Source: Pandoraea bronchicola
Lineage (GTDB): Bacteria; Pseudomonadota; Gammaproteobacteria; Burkholderiales; Burkholderiaceae
NCBI RefSeq assembly: GCF_902459805.1
Contig: NZ_CABPST010000003.1
Span: 464,602 to 528,601 of the forward strand
Length of the DNA stretch: 64,000 nucleotides
Reading direction: 5' to 3'
Made by a program: the position numbers and the translations under genes. The notes beneath the pieces are model-generated. The model was not told where the DNA came from. It made no database searches and was given only the letters and a program-made list of their open reading frames with translations. Positions 52,213-63,926 of this stretch are shown piece after piece. Numbering within the stretch: the first letter of the stretch is position 1; every line of letters starts with the position of its first letter.

Positions 52213-53849
52213 GATTCACCCCCCGGCGTCGTGTCGTCGAGCGAAGTCTTGCCGCTGAAGTAGAGCGGCGTCATGTCGAAGTTCGAGACCGTGGCCGTCT
52301 GGCCCAGTCCCTCATGCGCCGCGTTGGCGAGCACGCCGTTGTCCTGATCGATCGTCCAGGTGAACAGCCCGCCCAGCCCGTTGCGGCGCACATAGTCGCC
52401 TTTGGCGCGTACTGTGCGTGGGGTATCAAGTGACATGAACATTCCGCTCGACGGCTGATACAGGAAGTCGGCATCGGCCACCGGGTCGGTGTAGAGGACG
52501 AAGCCGTTGCGCGCCGTGCCGTTCTCGAGATCGAGGTAGTTGAACAACACATCGTAGTACTCCGTCGTGCCCGACTCGAATGTGCCGGTGGTGATGCCGT
52601 CACCGGGCATGTAGGTGCCTGAGAGTGCCGACACCTGCGAGATATCGGCCTGAAGGGCATTGCGGGAGTAGGCCGCGTAACCGATGTGCACCTTCGCGAG
52701 CGGTACGCCCGCCTGACGCAACCAGTTCACCGCCCGATCGACGGAGAAGCCGCTCGCTGCGCCCGGGTCCGTGTCGTGCAGATTGGTGTGGTGCGCGAGC
52801 GTTGGCGCCCACGGCGTGCCAAAAAAATCGTAGGTCATCAGATTGAGTCGCGACACACCCGCCGCGATGAGGCCGGGCAAATTGGCCTTGGTCATGTCGG
52901 CGACGTTGGCCGAAGCGGCAATCGAGATCTCGACGTCCTTGCGCCCGGCAGCCACGAGCGCTTTCTTCAGATCGCCGACGAGCGCCGCGTAGTTGGCGCC
53001 GTCAGTGTCGTCGTACGTATTGCCGGTGTCTCCCGGCGAGCCGGGATACTCCCAGTCGATGTTGACCTCGACGAACATCGGAAAACGCCTGAACAGGTCG
53101 ACGACACTTGCGCAGAACGTCTTGCGCCGCGCCGCGCTCGCCGCCATGCCGTGGAACGCCTCACTCATCGTCCAGCCGCCGATGGCGAGCGCCAGTTTCA
53201 GTGCGGGGTTCTTCGCGTGAAGCAGGCGCAGCCCGCCGAGCACACCCTGTGCGCGCGACTGCTGGAACATCGGTATGACATCGTTGCTGACCCAGCCGTC
53301 GAACCCGCAATTGCGATAGGACAGCACGTCGCCCCAGCTATCGACGAACGTGGCCTGATCCGGCTCGCGCACGAAGTCGGTGGCGGCGCGCGCAACCGTC
53401 TGCGCCTTCTCGCCCTGATCGCCGACGATGCCGGCAAAGCCGATGATCAGCCGGTCGTACGCGAAGGGATCGAGCCACATGAGATCGACGCCGCGTCCGG
53501 CCGCATCGTTACTGAAGTCGCCGTCGAGCCGCCCGTCGTATTGCGACCAGTCGGTGTAGTAGCCCGAGACCTCGAACGCGTTCTTTGCGTAGCGGTTGTA
53601 GACGCGGCGTGCGACGCGTGCCGATGTGTACGACAGTTGTGTCGTGCTGGTGGCGGGGTCGAAGCCGTTCTGAGCGTATGTCGTTTCGGTGGCGCCGTCC
53701 TGCGGATCGCTCGGGTAGACGAGTTCGCTCTGTGCGCCGGGCGTTGCGGACCGTGTCGACGCCGTCGAGCCTGAGGTGGCTGGCGTAACCGCTGCTGCGC
53801 GGGAAGCGGAAGCCGCCGTCGACGGATGTTGTGAAGGGGTTTGAGACAT
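52209..53849 (-). CDS. GH18 chitinase-like protein without signal peptide
   Basis: A 546-residue glycoside hydrolase. Residues 1-75 are Ser/Thr/Ala-rich and not a signal peptide. The catalytic barrel starts at VSGYYTDWSQYDGRL (about 94), with LALAIGGWTMSE (220-229) as the SxGG element and VNIDWEYPG (262-270) as the active-site strand: the catalytic Glu267 and the preceding Asp265 stay, while the DxxD positions are changed. LMTYDFFGTPWAP and GLFTWTIDQDNG complete it. The N-terminal style resembles chitinases associated with insecticidal Tc complexes. AGGAGC precedes the chosen ATG. Overlaps the holin-like gene. Confidence 0.88.
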   Translation of the reverse strand: MSQTPSQHPSTAASASRAAAVTPATSGSTASTRSATPGAQSELVYPSDPQDGATETTYAQNGFDPATSTTQLSYTSARVARRVYNRYAKNAFEVSGYYTDWSQYDGRLDGDFSNDAAGRGVDLMWLDPFAYDRLIIGFAGIVGDQGEKAQTVARAATDFVREPDQATFVDSWGDVLSYRNCGFDGWVSNDVIPMFQQSRAQGVLGGLRLLHAKNPALKLALAIGGWTMSEAFHGMAASAARRKTFCASVVDLFRRFPMFVEVNIDWEYPGSPGDTGNTYDDTDGANYAALVGDLKKALVAAGRKDVEISIAASANVADMTKANLPGLIAAGVSRLNLMTYDFFGTPWAPTLAHHTNLHDTDPGAASGFSVDRAVNWLRQAGVPLAKVHIGYAAYSRNALQADISQVSALSGTYMPGDGITTGTFESGTTEYYDVLFNYLDLENGTARNGFVLYTDPVADADFLYQPSSGMFMSLDTPRTVRAKGDYVRRNGLGGLFTWTIDQDNGVLANAAHEGLGQTATVSNFDMTPLYFSGKTSLDDTTPGGES

Positions 53850-53936
53850 GGTGTGGCTCCTGAAGTTGAGTGAACACATGCCGTCGCCGGGCGGCGCTTG
53901 CCGCAACGGCATCGGCGTCATCAGCGTCGTGTCCGC

Positions 53937-54806
53937 TCAGCGTGCGCGCCAGCGCAAATGACGTGTCAGGACCGAGAGGGTGCGCGGCAGCATCGCTGTG
54001 AGCCACGCAAGCGCGCGAGGGAGGTGGGCAGGCGACGTGTTTGTCTTGTGCGCGGCCGGTGTGTCGCAGGGCTCGAAGCGATAACCGATGCGTGGCACCG
54101 TCACGATATGGCGATGCAGATCGAGCGGAATCAGCTTGCGGCGAAGACGTGAGACGACCTGCATCAGATTCGTGTCGTCCTGTTCGGGACGTTCCGGCCA
54201 CAGCAGCGCGATCAACGTACGTTTGTCATGCACGACATTCGCGCGCGAGTGCAGGGCACATAACAGGCGGTACTCGATCTGCGGAATCCGCACCGTCACG
54301 CCGTGGCGGCGGACTTCGCCATGTCCATCGCGCGCTACACCCTGGTGGAGCAGGGCGGCGTGTGAGGATGTGCCGATCGCGTCGCAGATCGTCAGACCTG
54401 CGACCGGTGAGGCCTCGCTCGACTCGCGTACGGCGTGTTGAACCGAGCGGCCGCGCTCACGGGAACGGTGTTCGATGTCGTGGGCAACGTCAGTTACCTG
54501 TGCGACAGAGGCAGGCACATCGAAGCGGTATCCCACGCGCGCCACGGTCACGACGGCGTGCTGCAACCCGAGCGGGGCGAGCGAGCGCCGCAGCCGTGAC
54601 ACGAGTTGCACGAGGGCTGCGTCCTCCATCCACTGTGCCCGCGTTCCCCACAGCGCCTGCATGAGCGCGCGTTTGTCGAGCGCTGTGCCTGCGCGGGCCG
54701 CGAGCAGTATCAGCAAACGCTTTTCCTGCTCCGACAGCCGCGCGGAAACGCCGTTGCGCTGTACGAGATTGGTGACCTCGTCGAGATCGAACGGTGACAT
54801 TGGCAT
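53937..54806 (-). CDS. Regulator with two tandem OmpR-type winged helices
   Basis: A 289-residue protein with no receiver domain. Winged helix 1 spans about 20-97 (LVSRLRRSLAPLG ... VTVARVGYRF), winged helix 2 about 168-245 (VVSRLRRKLIPLD ... VTVPRIGYRF); the link is polar. The C-terminal end is basic with a moderately hydrophobic stretch (LAWLTAMLPRTLSVLTRHL) of uncertain membrane affinity. AAGGAG precedes ATG 54806. It lies 87 bp upstream of the chitinase on the same strand, so it probably activates that operon. Confidence 0.8.
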   Translation of the reverse strand: MPMSPFDLDEVTNLVQRNGVSARLSEQEKRLLILLAARAGTALDKRALMQALWGTRAQWMEDAALVQLVSRLRRSLAPLGLQHAVVTVARVGYRFDVPASVAQVTDVAHDIEHRSRERGRSVQHAVRESSEASPVAGLTICDAIGTSSHAALLHQGVARDGHGEVRRHGVTVRIPQIEYRLLCALHSRANVVHDKRTLIALLWPERPEQDDTNLMQVVSRLRRKLIPLDLHRHIVTVPRIGYRFEPCDTPAAHKTNTSPAHLPRALAWLTAMLPRTLSVLTRHLRWRAR

Positions 54807-55052
54807 GAGGCGCTCCTTGTAACGAGTCAGGGACGCCAACCCTAGCGATGCGCGTTCGCCTGTCACAAGGCGACAAGCGCGACATAGATGCCGTCACCCG
54901 GTGCCCGCTGACCTGCGTTGTACGCCCCGAGTCCCTTGGCCATGTCACGCGTCGCCTCGCGAGGTAAGATAGCGGCCGTACATCGCAGTGGTGGCCAGAC
55001 GGCAGGCTGCGCGGCGCCATTGCCGATTTCACGAACATTCCCGGATCTCGTC

Positions 55053-55907
55053 ATGCTCGAACTCATTTCCGAACACCGTTGTTTCGGCGGCGCACAGCGC
55101 TTCTATCGCCATGCCTCGACCACCATTGGTCTGCCGATGCGTTTCTCGGTGTTCCTGCCGCCGCAAGCGCGCGATGGACGTGCGGTGCCCGCGCTGTTCT
55201 ATCTCGCGGGGCTGACCTGTACGGAAGAGACGTTCATGATCAAGGGCGGCGCGCAGTGGCTCGCTGCGGAGCACGGGGTCGCGCTGATTGCGCCCGATAC
55301 CAGCCCGCGCGGAGCGGGCGTGGCGGGGGAGACCGACGCGTGGGATTTTGGTGTCGGCGCGGGTTTCTATCTCGATGCAACGCAAGCACCGTGGTCCGCG
55401 AATTATCGTATGTACAGCTATCTCGTCGACGAACTCTATGCGCTGGTGACGCAATCGCTGCCCATCGACGCGGGACGCATCGGCATCTTTGGCCACTCGA
55501 TGGGCGGACATGGCGCGCTGACACTCGCACTGCGCAACCCTGATAAATTCCGCTCGGTGTCGGCCTTCGCGCCGATTGCGGCGCCGATGCATTGCCCGTG
55601 GGGGGAGAAGGCGTTCACGGGGTATCTGGGCACGGATCGCGAGACGTGGCGACAGTACGACGCCAGCGAACTGATCGCCAGCGCCGGGCAGATGGTATTC
55701 CCGGGCGGCATCCTGATCGATCAGGGCCTGAGCGATCAGTTTCTCGAAGCGCAGTTGCATCCGGATATCTTCGAGCGCGCGTGTGGCGACGCTGGCCAGC
55801 CGCTGACGCTGCGACGTCACAACGGCTACGATCACGGCTACTACTTCATCCAGACATTCATGGCGGACCATCTGTCGCATCACGCCGAGCATCTGCGCGC
55901 GTACTGA
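55053..55907 (+). CDS. fghA: S-formylglutathione hydrolase
   Basis: A 284-residue esterase that completes glutathione-dependent formaldehyde detoxification by releasing formate. LAGLTCTEETF (oxyanion region), the nucleophile GHSMGGHGAL, and HNGYDHGYYFI with the catalytic His follow the FrmB/YeiG family. MLELISEHRCFGG is the family N-terminus; the longer frame from 54918 is rejected. The alcohol dehydrogenase partner is not adjacent. Confidence 0.94.
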   Translation: MLELISEHRCFGGAQRFYRHASTTIGLPMRFSVFLPPQARDGRAVPALFYLAGLTCTEETFMIKGGAQWLAAEHGVALIAPDTSPRGAGVAGETDAWDFGVGAGFYLDATQAPWSANYRMYSYLVDELYALVTQSLPIDAGRIGIFGHSMGGHGALTLALRNPDKFRSVSAFAPIAAPMHCPWGEKAFTGYLGTDRETWRQYDASELIASAGQMVFPGGILIDQGLSDQFLEAQLHPDIFERACGDAGQPLTLRRHNGYDHGYYFIQTFMADHLSHHAEHLRAY

Positions 55908-55935
55908 TCCGCCCGGCCCCGCATTTCCCTGCCTG

Positions 55936-56793
55936 TCAGACTGCCCGCGCTTCGTAACGGCGCGGCGGCGTGACGATCTCGTCCTGCGCGCGAACGATTT
56001 CCAGCTCATAGCGGCCAGCAAGATGCGTAGCGCACAGCACAGCATCGACTGCCGCCAGCGTGTGTTCGAACGCCGCACGCACCGTGTCGCCCTTGAGCCA
56101 TCGCGCGAGGAAGACGCCCGAGGTCAGGTCGCCCACGCCCACGGGGTGACGCGAGAACGGGTAAAGCGGGCGGTGGCCATGCCAGGCCTCGTCGTTCGTG
56201 ACGACGAGCATGTCGAATCGATCGGCCGGCTTGCCGGCAAATTCCAGATGCTTGACGAGCACCATTTTCGGTCCGCGCGCGATCAGGGCACGGCATGCCG
56301 CTACCGCGTCGTCGAACGTGTTGATCGGATGCTGCGAGAGTTTCTCCAGTTCGAGATGATTGGGGGCCATGATGTCGGCCGCCGCGGGCATGTGTTCGAC
56401 GAGGTATTGCTCGATGCCCGGCCTGACCTGACACCCTTTCTCCGGATGTCCCATGACCGGGTCGCACAGGTAGATCGCGGCAGGATTGGCCTGTTTGACG
56501 CGCTGCACGGCCGCGAGCACGAAATCCGCCTGCTCGGCGGCGCCGAGATACCCGGAAAGCACGGCGTCGCAATTGCCCAGTTCGCCAATGTCGGCAATGC
56601 CGTTGACCAGCCGCAGGATTTCCTCGCTGGGTAACGCTTGCCCGGTCCATTTGCCGTACTGCGTGTGATTCGAGAACTGCACCGTGTTGATCGGCCAGAC
56701 GTTGACCCCGAGACGTCGCATCGGGAACTCGGCGGCGCTGTTGCCGGCGTGACCGAACACGACATGAGACTGGATGCTGAGAATGTTTTTCAT
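55936..56793 (-). CDS. pdxY: Pyridoxal kinase
   Basis: A 285-residue ribokinase-fold enzyme that phosphorylates pyridoxal in vitamin B6 salvage. [48 protein letters not shown] and the ATP/anion-hole region [18 protein letters not shown] are the PdxY motifs. It begins after the structured terminator of fusA. Confidence 0.95.
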   Translation of the reverse strand: MKNILSIQSHVVFGHAGNSAAEFPMRRLGVNVWPINTVQFSNHTQYGKWTGQALPSEEILRLVNGIADIGELGNCDAVLSGYLGAAEQADFVLAAVQRVKQANPAAIYLCDPVMGHPEKGCQVRPGIEQYLVEHMPAAADIMAPNHLELEKLSQHPINTFDDAVAACRALIARGPKMVLVKHLEFAGKPADRFDMLVVTNDEAWHGHRPLYPFSRHPVGVGDLTSGVFLARWLKGDTVRAAFEHTLAAVDAVLCATHLAGRYELEIVRAQDEIVTPPRRYEARAV

Positions 56794-56815
56794 TTTCTGG
56801 TGATGCGCCGAGGCA

Positions 56816-56882
56816 AAAAGGACAACGCCCGCTAGGGGAACGGTCTCGTCGCAAGACGAAAGCGTGCCGGTCGCGGGCGTTG
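56816..56882 (-). terminator. Structured terminator after fusA
   Basis: A 10-bp perfect outer stem CAACGCCCGC / GCGGGCGTTG (56823-56832, 56873-56882) encloses a second hairpin TCGTC-GCAA-GACGA; TCC then five T follow on the minus strand. It separates fusA from pdxY. Confidence 0.7.
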
Positions 56883-56936
56883 ATCGCCGGTGCGGCGCGC
56901 AGTCTCTGCTGCGGCACCGGCCCGACGTCTGCTGCG

Positions 56937-59033
<2,097 letters not shown>

Positions 59034-59244
59034 GGTACACCTCTTTTCCAGACGGTGGGGAAAAAGCATAGCAGCAGCCATCATACTCCAATGTTGCAAT
59101 GCCGCGCTGGCGCAGACCTGGCGCGCAAGGCCAGCAAGCACGGGGATTTGCGGCGGGCTGCCATTCCCCTGTCGCGGTCCTTCGCCACCCTTTGCTACCC
59201 TTCGCAACCCCCTGCAATCTGCGGCGCGCAGCCGGACTGACGCA

Positions 59245-59270
59245 CTGCCCCGGCAGCCTTGCCGGGGCAG
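59245..59270 (-). terminator. Hairpin after the chemoreceptor gene
   Basis: CTGCCCCGGC / GCCGGGGCAG, loop six, 13 bp beyond the stop; no T-run. Confidence 0.55.
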
Positions 59271-59283
59271 TGGACGGCATGCG

Positions 59284-60930
59284 TTATGCGACCTGACGTT
59301 GACGCGCGAACGCGAGCACGGCCCCGCGCGGACCGTTGGCGGCGACGTGAGCGTCGTCGTCATGCCCCGACGCATAGATATCGCCACCGGCGAGCCGGAA
59401 CACGGCGACGGCTTCGCGCAGTTGGCGTGCCTGATCCTCCAGCGACCCGGCCGCAGCGGTGGCTTCTTCGACGAGTGCGGCATTTTGCTGCGTGACCTGA
59501 TCCATCTGCATGACGGCCGTGTTGACCTGCTCGATGCCGCCCGATTGCTCGCTAGATGCCGCAGAGATCTCGCCCATGATGTCGGTCACGCGTTGCACGG
59601 CCTGCACGATTTCGATCATCGTGCGACCGGCGTCGCGCACTTGTGACGAACCGTCTTCCACCTTGCCGACGGATGTCTCGATGAGGGCCTTGATCTCCTT
59701 GGCCGCGGCGGCGCTGCGTTGCGCGAGCGTGCGAACTTCGCCGGCGACGACGGCGAAACCGCGTCCCTGTTCGCCGGCACGCGCGGCCTCGACGGCAGCG
59801 TTCAGCGCGAGAATGTTCGTCTGGAATGCGATGCCGTCGATCACACCGATGATGTCGTTGATCTTCGTCGAGCTGGCGGCAATTTCCTGCATCGATGTCA
59901 CTGCGCGCTCGACGACGCGTCCGCCTTCGCCTGCGATTTCCGATGCGTTCGACGCCAGTTGACTGGCTTGACGGGCGTTGTCGGCATTCTGGCGCACGGT
60001 CGCCGTCAGTTGCTCCATCGACGAGGCCGTTTCTTCAAGTGATGCGGCCTGCTCTTCGGTGCGCGCCGACAGATCGGTGTTGCCCGCGAGCAATTGCCCC
60101 GACGCCGACGCGATGGCTGCCGTGCCGCTACGGACTCGTCGAACGATTTGATCGAGACTTTCATTCATGTGTTTGAGGGCCGCCATCAGTTGGCCGGTCT
60201 CGTCGCGACTCGTCACGTCGATGCGGCTCGAGAGATCGCCTTGCGCCACGCGCTCGGCCACTTCGACCGCGCGAGCAAGCGGACGCGTGATGCTGCGTGT
60301 GACCGACCATGCGGCAAAGATGCCGGCGACGGCTGCCGCAGCGCCCAGGGCGGCGAGCAGCCATTTGGCGAAGACGATGTCGGCGCTCGTGGCGGCACCG
60401 GTCTCGTCAACAATCTTTTGCTGGAGTGCGACCAGTTCGACAGCCTCGGCCTGCATGGCGTCGAGTGCGGGCAGGGCGTCTTGCTGCACGATGCGCATCG
60501 CCGGGTCGCGCTGGTCGGCCGTCAACTCTGCGTTCACGCTGGCGCGTGCTTTCAGAAAGGCATCGTTGTGTTGCCGGATGGCGCCGAGCAACCGCTTGCC
60601 CTGTTCCGATGTGACGTACTTGTCGAGCACTTCCTGCGCCTTGGCGATCCGGACGAGATTGCCGTCGATACGCTGGTTCAGGGCGTTGCGCTGCGCGGCG
60701 TCCGTGGTGATGACGACCTCGATCAATCGGCGGGCATTGCCGCGCACCATGGCGTCGATGCCGTGTGCCGCGTCGGCTTTGGCCCACGCGCGGGTGAGCA
60801 GCTCTTCATTGGCGCGTTCGATGGCGACGAAATGCACCAGCGCGACGATCAGCATGGTGAGTAGCAGGACGAGCAACGTGCCGAAGCCGATGGTCAGCCG
60901 GGTTCGGATTTTCAGGTCGGCGATTCGCAT
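59284..60930 (-). CDS. Methyl-accepting chemotaxis protein
   Basis: A 548-residue inner-membrane receptor. Membrane helix 1 follows [16 protein letters not shown]; a four-helix-bundle sensor region reaches about residue 190; helix 2 ([22 protein letters not shown]) leads into HAMP and a class 36H-type signalling domain with the strictly conserved hairpin tip [41 protein letters not shown], quoted only to place it. No CheR/CheB pentapeptide tail is seen. The ligand is unknown. Confidence 0.95.
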   Translation of the reverse strand: MRIADLKIRTRLTIGFGTLLVLLLTMLIVALVHFVAIERANEELLTRAWAKADAAHGIDAMVRGNARRLIEVVITTDAAQRNALNQRIDGNLVRIAKAQEVLDKYVTSEQGKRLLGAIRQHNDAFLKARASVNAELTADQRDPAMRIVQQDALPALDAMQAEAVELVALQQKIVDETGAATSADIVFAKWLLAALGAAAAVAGIFAAWSVTRSITRPLARAVEVAERVAQGDLSSRIDVTSRDETGQLMAALKHMNESLDQIVRRVRSGTAAIASASGQLLAGNTDLSARTEEQAASLEETASSMEQLTATVRQNADNARQASQLASNASEIAGEGGRVVERAVTSMQEIAASSTKINDIIGVIDGIAFQTNILALNAAVEAARAGEQGRGFAVVAGEVRTLAQRSAAAAKEIKALIETSVGKVEDGSSQVRDAGRTMIEIVQAVQRVTDIMGEISAASSEQSGGIEQVNTAVMQMDQVTQQNAALVEEATAAAGSLEDQARQLREAVAVFRLAGGDIYASGHDDDAHVAANGPRGAVLAFARQRQVA

Positions 60931-61236
60931 AGGAGTGACTCCATTCAGAGATTGGGTGCCGGGACAACACGGGTGACGTGTGACGTGCGGCGTTTCGAGG
61001 AGTCGTCGCCGGTCTGCCGCAGAACGCGTCGATGCGATGGGTGACGCACGATGCGATCTTGGCTCACGCGCCGGGAACGACACGTGTGACATGTCCGGCG
61101 ACGCGTGACGGCGGGATTCGATGAAGCCAGTCCGTCTACCTTCGTATACGACGCTAAATACGACAACTGAAGGTGTCCTACAGCGAAGCGGGGGTAAACG
61201 ACGGGATGAAAAGTGCAATGAATGCTGACGACAAAA
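60931..61236. other. Intergenic stretch without recognised feature
   Basis: About 305 bp upstream of the chemoreceptor and downstream of the propeller gene; no gene or clear signal seen. Confidence 0.45.
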
Positions 61237-62352
61237 CTAGATGAAGCGCACGGCGTAGATGGGGGGCAAATGTGCCGAGACGCATTCCCATTGCTCGCCG
61301 GCGTTGTTGCTGATCCATAGCGCGCCGGTCGTCGAGCCCATCGCGAGCATGCGCCCCGTGGCGTCGATATCCAGCCCGTGGCGGTAGATGAGGTCGTAGG
61401 ACGGTGTCTCCGGCAGTCCGTGCGAGAGTGTGGTGAACGATTCGCCGCCATCGCGCGTGCGAGTGACGACAAGACGCGCGTCGACCGGTATGCGGCATGC
61501 ATCGCGTTGTGCCGGCACGAACCACGCGACATCGGGGTCGTGCGGATCGACGGCGACGGCAAAGCCGAAACTCGACGGCGCCGCCTGAATCCTTCGCCAC
61601 GATGCACCGTAGTCGAGGGTGCGGAAGATGCCGTTGTGATGCTGGGCCCACAAGACGTTGGGTGCGTCGTGGCATTGCACGAGACGGTGAACGTCCTGCG
61701 CGTTTGGGTCGAGGCGTCGCTCGGGCGGCATGTAATCGGCCTCCATGCCGCTGGCCGCGAGCGCCCAGGTATGTCCGTCGTCACGTGTGCGCCAGACGCC
61801 GCCAGTGGACACCGCGACCGTCACCTGCCGGCTGTCATGGGGATCGATGCAGATCGAATGAATGCCCGCGTGATCGTAGCCCCCTCCCATCCACTCGGCG
61901 CGCTCGGGGCGATCCCACAAGCTCTGCACAAGGTCCCAGTGCTGTCCATGATCGCCGGAGCGAAACAGCCCGCCCGGAATCGTGCCCGCCCAGAGCACGC
62001 CTGGGGCGTCCGGACCTGCGGCTTCGAGTGACCAAATCAGGTCCACCGACGGCGCCTGCGCCGCTTCGGTCGGTGGTTCGGACTGCTGCGTTTGCCGGGC
62101 GAAGGCGGGCGGGGTGAGCTCGGTCCACGCGTTCGCGTCGCGTGTGCGGCACCAGAGTTTGACGCCGAAATGTCCGAGATTGAGCGCCGCGTAATCCGTA
62201 CCGTCACGCGCGTCGTGCAGCACCATGCTGACGGGCTCGCCGGGAAAGTCCGGGGTGCTCGACGTTAATCGCCAGGCGGTGCCCTCACGCAGCCATGTGA
62301 ACAATCCCTTGCGGGTGGCGACCAGCAGCGTGGCTCCGGTGACATGTTCCAC
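61237..62352 (-). CDS. BNR/WD40-like beta-propeller protein (sialidase-fold)
   Basis: A 371-residue protein with repeated SGDHGQHWD / TRDDGHTWA / TRDGGESF / SNNAGEQWE Asp-box (S/T-x-D-x-G-x-T/x-W) motifs, four or more, marking a six-bladed BNR-repeat propeller. No signal peptide; likely cytosolic. GTG 62352, with AGGAGG before it, is the start. Whether it is an enzyme is unknown. It is followed in genome order, 46 bp upstream, by a MoaD/ThiS-type gene in the same direction. Confidence 0.85.
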   Translation of the reverse strand: MEHVTGATLLVATRKGLFTWLREGTAWRLTSSTPDFPGEPVSMVLHDARDGTDYAALNLGHFGVKLWCRTRDANAWTELTPPAFARQTQQSEPPTEAAQAPSVDLIWSLEAAGPDAPGVLWAGTIPGGLFRSGDHGQHWDLVQSLWDRPERAEWMGGGYDHAGIHSICIDPHDSRQVTVAVSTGGVWRTRDDGHTWALAASGMEADYMPPERRLDPNAQDVHRLVQCHDAPNVLWAQHHNGIFRTLDYGASWRRIQAAPSSFGFAVAVDPHDPDVAWFVPAQRDACRIPVDARLVVTRTRDGGESFTTLSHGLPETPSYDLIYRHGLDIDATGRMLAMGSTTGALWISNNAGEQWECVSAHLPPIYAVRFI

Positions 62353-62398
62353 GGTCTTCCTCCTTGGCAATGACGTGCCTTGTCCGATGCCCGCCGGT

Positions 62399-62668
62399 TC
62401 ATCCGCCCGAGAGCGCCTGTGCCACATATACGCGGCTGGCGTCGTTCAGCGGGTCGCTCAGCGAGCGGCGGTCGCGGATCAGCCATCCGTCGACGAAGAC
62501 AGCGACGTGCGCCCGCAAGCGTCCCTGATCGTTGAACAGATAGCCACGTAACCCGGGAGTGCGAGCGACGCATTGCGCGAGCACGTCATGGACGGTCAGG
62601 CCGTTGACGGATTGTGCGTCTACGCTGACGTGGCGCTGGATTGCGGGTGCAAAGGTGACGGTCGCCAT
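62399..62668 (-). CDS. MoaD/ThiS-family ubiquitin-like sulfur carrier
   Basis: An 89-residue beta-grasp protein, MATVTFAPAIQRHVSVDAQSV..., ending VAQALSGG. The C-terminal Gly-Gly is what MoaD/ThiS proteins use for adenylation and thiocarboxylation. VHDVLAQCVARTPGLRGYLFNDQGRLRAHVAVFV, quoted in part, is the typical core. It is coupled in position with the propeller gene; no E1-like MoeB gene is near. Confidence 0.85.
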   Translation of the reverse strand: MATVTFAPAIQRHVSVDAQSVNGLTVHDVLAQCVARTPGLRGYLFNDQGRLRAHVAVFVDGWLIRDRRSLSDPLNDASRVYVAQALSGG

Positions 62669-63018
62669 ACCCCGGTCGTGCGGATGCCGCCACGACACAC
62701 GGATCCGCAATGCGTTGAGAACGAGAGTTCCAGTGTAGACAATGAGGATGGTTCGCACAGTGTGCATTGCAGCACCGTTGTGCGATCGCTGCGCTATGTT
62801 CCGCTGGAAATAACGCTTGCTGCGGCCGTGAGTGATGAAGCCGGACGCTATTTGGTGTCCTTTGCATGACGACCTGTGAGTGTCGAGGCCCGCAAAGCGT
62901 CGTCGCAGGGTGTGGCATCGTATATCGGACACTCCCCAACCCCATTTACCTCATTATTGTTCACCATTATCGGAGTGCCCGCGAGCGCAGTGCCGCAGGT
63001 AAATTCGAGGAGGGAGCC
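62669..63018. other. Intergenic region between MoaD-like and plus-strand gene
   Basis: About 350 bp with no credible gene; the divergent promoters of the two flanking genes should be here. Confidence 0.45.
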
Positions 63019-63381
63019 ATGGCAAAAGGCAAAGGGAAAGACATTGGCATGGGACGTTGGTCCGATGCGGCGATCAAGCGTCAGTTGCGATTACACCGGG
63101 CCGGCGAGGTGTCGCAGAAAGAGGATGCGACGCTCAAGCGTCCGCCGGAGGTGGCGAAGTGCGAGGGCTACTTCGTGTGGAGTGTGCGTCAGGCGGCGTT
63201 CATCGGCCGCCATGATGGCGCGCTCAAGGGCGGCGGACGGCATTACGCGACGTGTACGGCACACGCAAAACGCTACGCCGGCGTTGCGCAGGCCAGAGCC
63301 GCCGGCGACGCGATGGCGGGCGACGTGCTGATCATGTACGGCTACGCGGCCAACACCCCGCTCTATGTCGTGGGGCGTTGA
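63019..63381 (+). CDS. Hypothetical protein
   Basis: A 120-residue soluble, basic protein, MAKGKGKDIGMGRWSDAAIK..., with a Cys in AKCEGYFVWS and YATCTAHAKRYAG. GGAGGGAG precedes the ATG. Ends YGYAANTPLYVVGR. No family recognised. Confidence 0.7.
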   Translation: MAKGKGKDIGMGRWSDAAIKRQLRLHRAGEVSQKEDATLKRPPEVAKCEGYFVWSVRQAAFIGRHDGALKGGGRHYATCTAHAKRYAGVAQARAAGDAMAGDVLIMYGYAANTPLYVVGR

Positions 63382-63418
63382 GCGCGTCTGCACGCAGAGC
63401 GATGATTCGCTGGCTGGA

Positions 63419-63607
63419 TTACTTGCCCAGTTCGTGACCGATCACACCGCCGACGACGGCGCCGCCAATGGTGCCGGCGGTGCTGCCGCCGGTGGCTTCG
63501 TGGCCGATGACGCCACCGGCGGCAGCGCCGCCAAGGGTGCAGCCCAAGATGGACGAGCCCATAGCGAGCGCGGTGATGACAACGAGAATCGACTTCGCCG
63601 TTTTCAT
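63419..63607 (-). CDS. Glycine-zipper lipoprotein (OsmB-like)
   Basis: A 62-residue protein: signal peptide with lipobox SILGC, then repeated glycine zipper segments (GGAAAGGVIGHEATGG, GGAVVGGVIGHELGK). Such small lipoproteins sit in the outer membrane and respond to osmotic or envelope stress. No regulator is evident. Confidence 0.82.
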   Translation of the reverse strand: MKTAKSILVVITALAMGSSILGCTLGGAAAGGVIGHEATGGSTAGTIGGAVVGGVIGHELGK

Positions 63608-63760
63608 GATGAGTCTCCTGTGGCATGTGCGCGCTGCGCCCGGCGCAGCGATACGAGTTCAGCGTAGATGGTCGGCGTTGCGCGCACTATCGGTCGCGAC
63701 TGAATCGACTGTAGGAATGGGATGACAGGTGCAAGGGCAAATGACGGGGCGGCGGAAACG

Positions 63761-63789
63761 ACAAGGGCCGCACGATGTGCGGCCCTTGT
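63761..63789 (-). terminator. Hairpin after tRNA-Lys
   Basis: A 13-bp perfect stem ACAAGGGCCGCAC / GTGCGGCCCTTGT with three-base loop, seven bases beyond the tRNA on the minus strand; no T-run. Confidence 0.6.
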
Positions 63790-63796
63790 GTGTATC

Positions 63797-63872
63797 TGGT
63801 GGGGCGTGAGTGACTCGAACACTCGACCTACGGATTAAGAGTCCGCTGCTCTACCAACTGAGCTAACGCCCC
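63797..63872 (-). tRNA. tRNA-Lys (CTT), first copy
   Basis: A 76-nt cloverleaf with acceptor GGGGCGT, anticodon loop CTCTTAA (CTT), T-loop TTCGAGT and encoded CCA. Confidence 0.95.
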
Positions 63873-63926
63873 GGTGCTACCGGGAGCAAAAAGACCGCGT
63901 ACGACGCAGCCTCTTCTGTATGGGTT

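Noticed and set aside
54918-55052. 45-residue N-terminal extension of S-formylglutathione hydrolase
   Set aside because: The extension has no family counterpart and crosses the likely promoter.
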